Source: Parvularcula sp963922235 (lineage in GTDB: Bacteria; Pseudomonadota; Alphaproteobacteria; Caulobacterales; Parvularculaceae). Taken from it: a DNA stretch of 6,021 nucleotides. The translations under genes were made by a program, and so were the position numbers. The stretch's first letter is position 1, and every line of letters starts with the position of its first letter. The DNA lies in NCBI GenBank assembly GCA_963922235.1, contig CAWUIJ010000152.1, positions 1 to 6,021 of the forward strand. The letters run 5' to 3'. Positions 5,967 through 6,021 of this stretch are shown piece by piece. The notes beneath the pieces were generated by a model, which worked only from the letters and a program-made list of their open reading frames with translations, did not search any database and was not told the DNA's origin.

Positions 5967-6021
5967 TGGCGGACAGAGAGGGATTCGAACCCTCGAGACG
6001 GTTTCCCGCCTACACGCGTTC
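5967..6021 (-). tRNA. tRNA-Ser (anticodon NGA, probably GGA), 3' part
   Basis: The minus strand ends in CCA at 5967. Before it come the acceptor strand TCTGTCC with discriminator G, the T-arm GAGGG-TTCGAAT-CCCTC, and a long variable arm (GGCGG-GAAA-CCGTC, with one G-U pair), which marks a class II tRNA. The anticodon stem 3' strand GCGTG precedes that. The visible part starts with the last two anticodon bases, GA, so the anticodon is NGA, a serine set; GGA fits the usual form of this tRNA in alphaproteobacteria. The 5' half lies beyond the window. CCA is encoded. The 3' end is the likely integration target of the adjacent integrase. Confidence 0.9.

Noticed and set aside
1..6021. CRISPR array or tandem repeats
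   Set aside because: No regularly spaced direct repeats were seen on reading either strand.

Overview
The window looks like the tRNA-proximal end of an integrated genomic island in an alphaproteobacterium, probably of the Rhizobiales/Hyphomicrobiales type. This rests on the high-GC coding style, the form of the tRNA-Ser, and the kinds of AraC regulator, IS1182-type transposase and P4-type integrase present. Lineage is inferred from gene style, not from a database match.

Layout, left to right. (1) 1-255, minus strand: the first 85 codons of an NmrA/SDR-like NAD(P)-binding protein, cut off by the window start. (2) 362-1378, minus strand: a complete AraC-family regulator reading toward gene 1. 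(3) 1379-1628: a gene-free stretch of 250 bases. (4) 1629-2843, minus strand: a 404-residue protein of unknown function with an N-terminal DNA-binding-like segment, a helical middle carrying a HEPN-type R-x4-H motif, and a separate C-terminal domain. It resembles DUF3644-type proteins and is the best candidate for a defence or toxin gene here. (5) 2956-4521: an apparently complete IS1182-family insertion sequence with imperfect terminal inverted repeats, a GGAT target duplication and an intact DDE transposase on the plus strand. (6) 4569-5764, minus strand: a P4-type tyrosine integrase with a complete catalytic set, but with a one-base frameshift about 15 codons after its natural start. (7) 5765-5966: a repeat-rich leader and putative attachment region. 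(8) 5967-6021, minus strand: the 3' part of a tRNA-Ser gene, cut off by the window end.

How it fits together: the order tRNA-Ser, then integrase, then cargo gene is the classic arrangement of a tRNA-targeting island. Without the IS and one target copy, the integrase stop and the start of the HEPN-like gene lie only about 155 bases apart on the same strand, so the HEPN-like gene was originally the first cargo gene. The frameshifted integrase and the inserted IS suggest that the island is ageing and may no longer move by itself. The second attachment-site copy is not in the window, so the left edge of the island, and whether the AraC/NmrA-like pair belongs to it, cannot be settled here.
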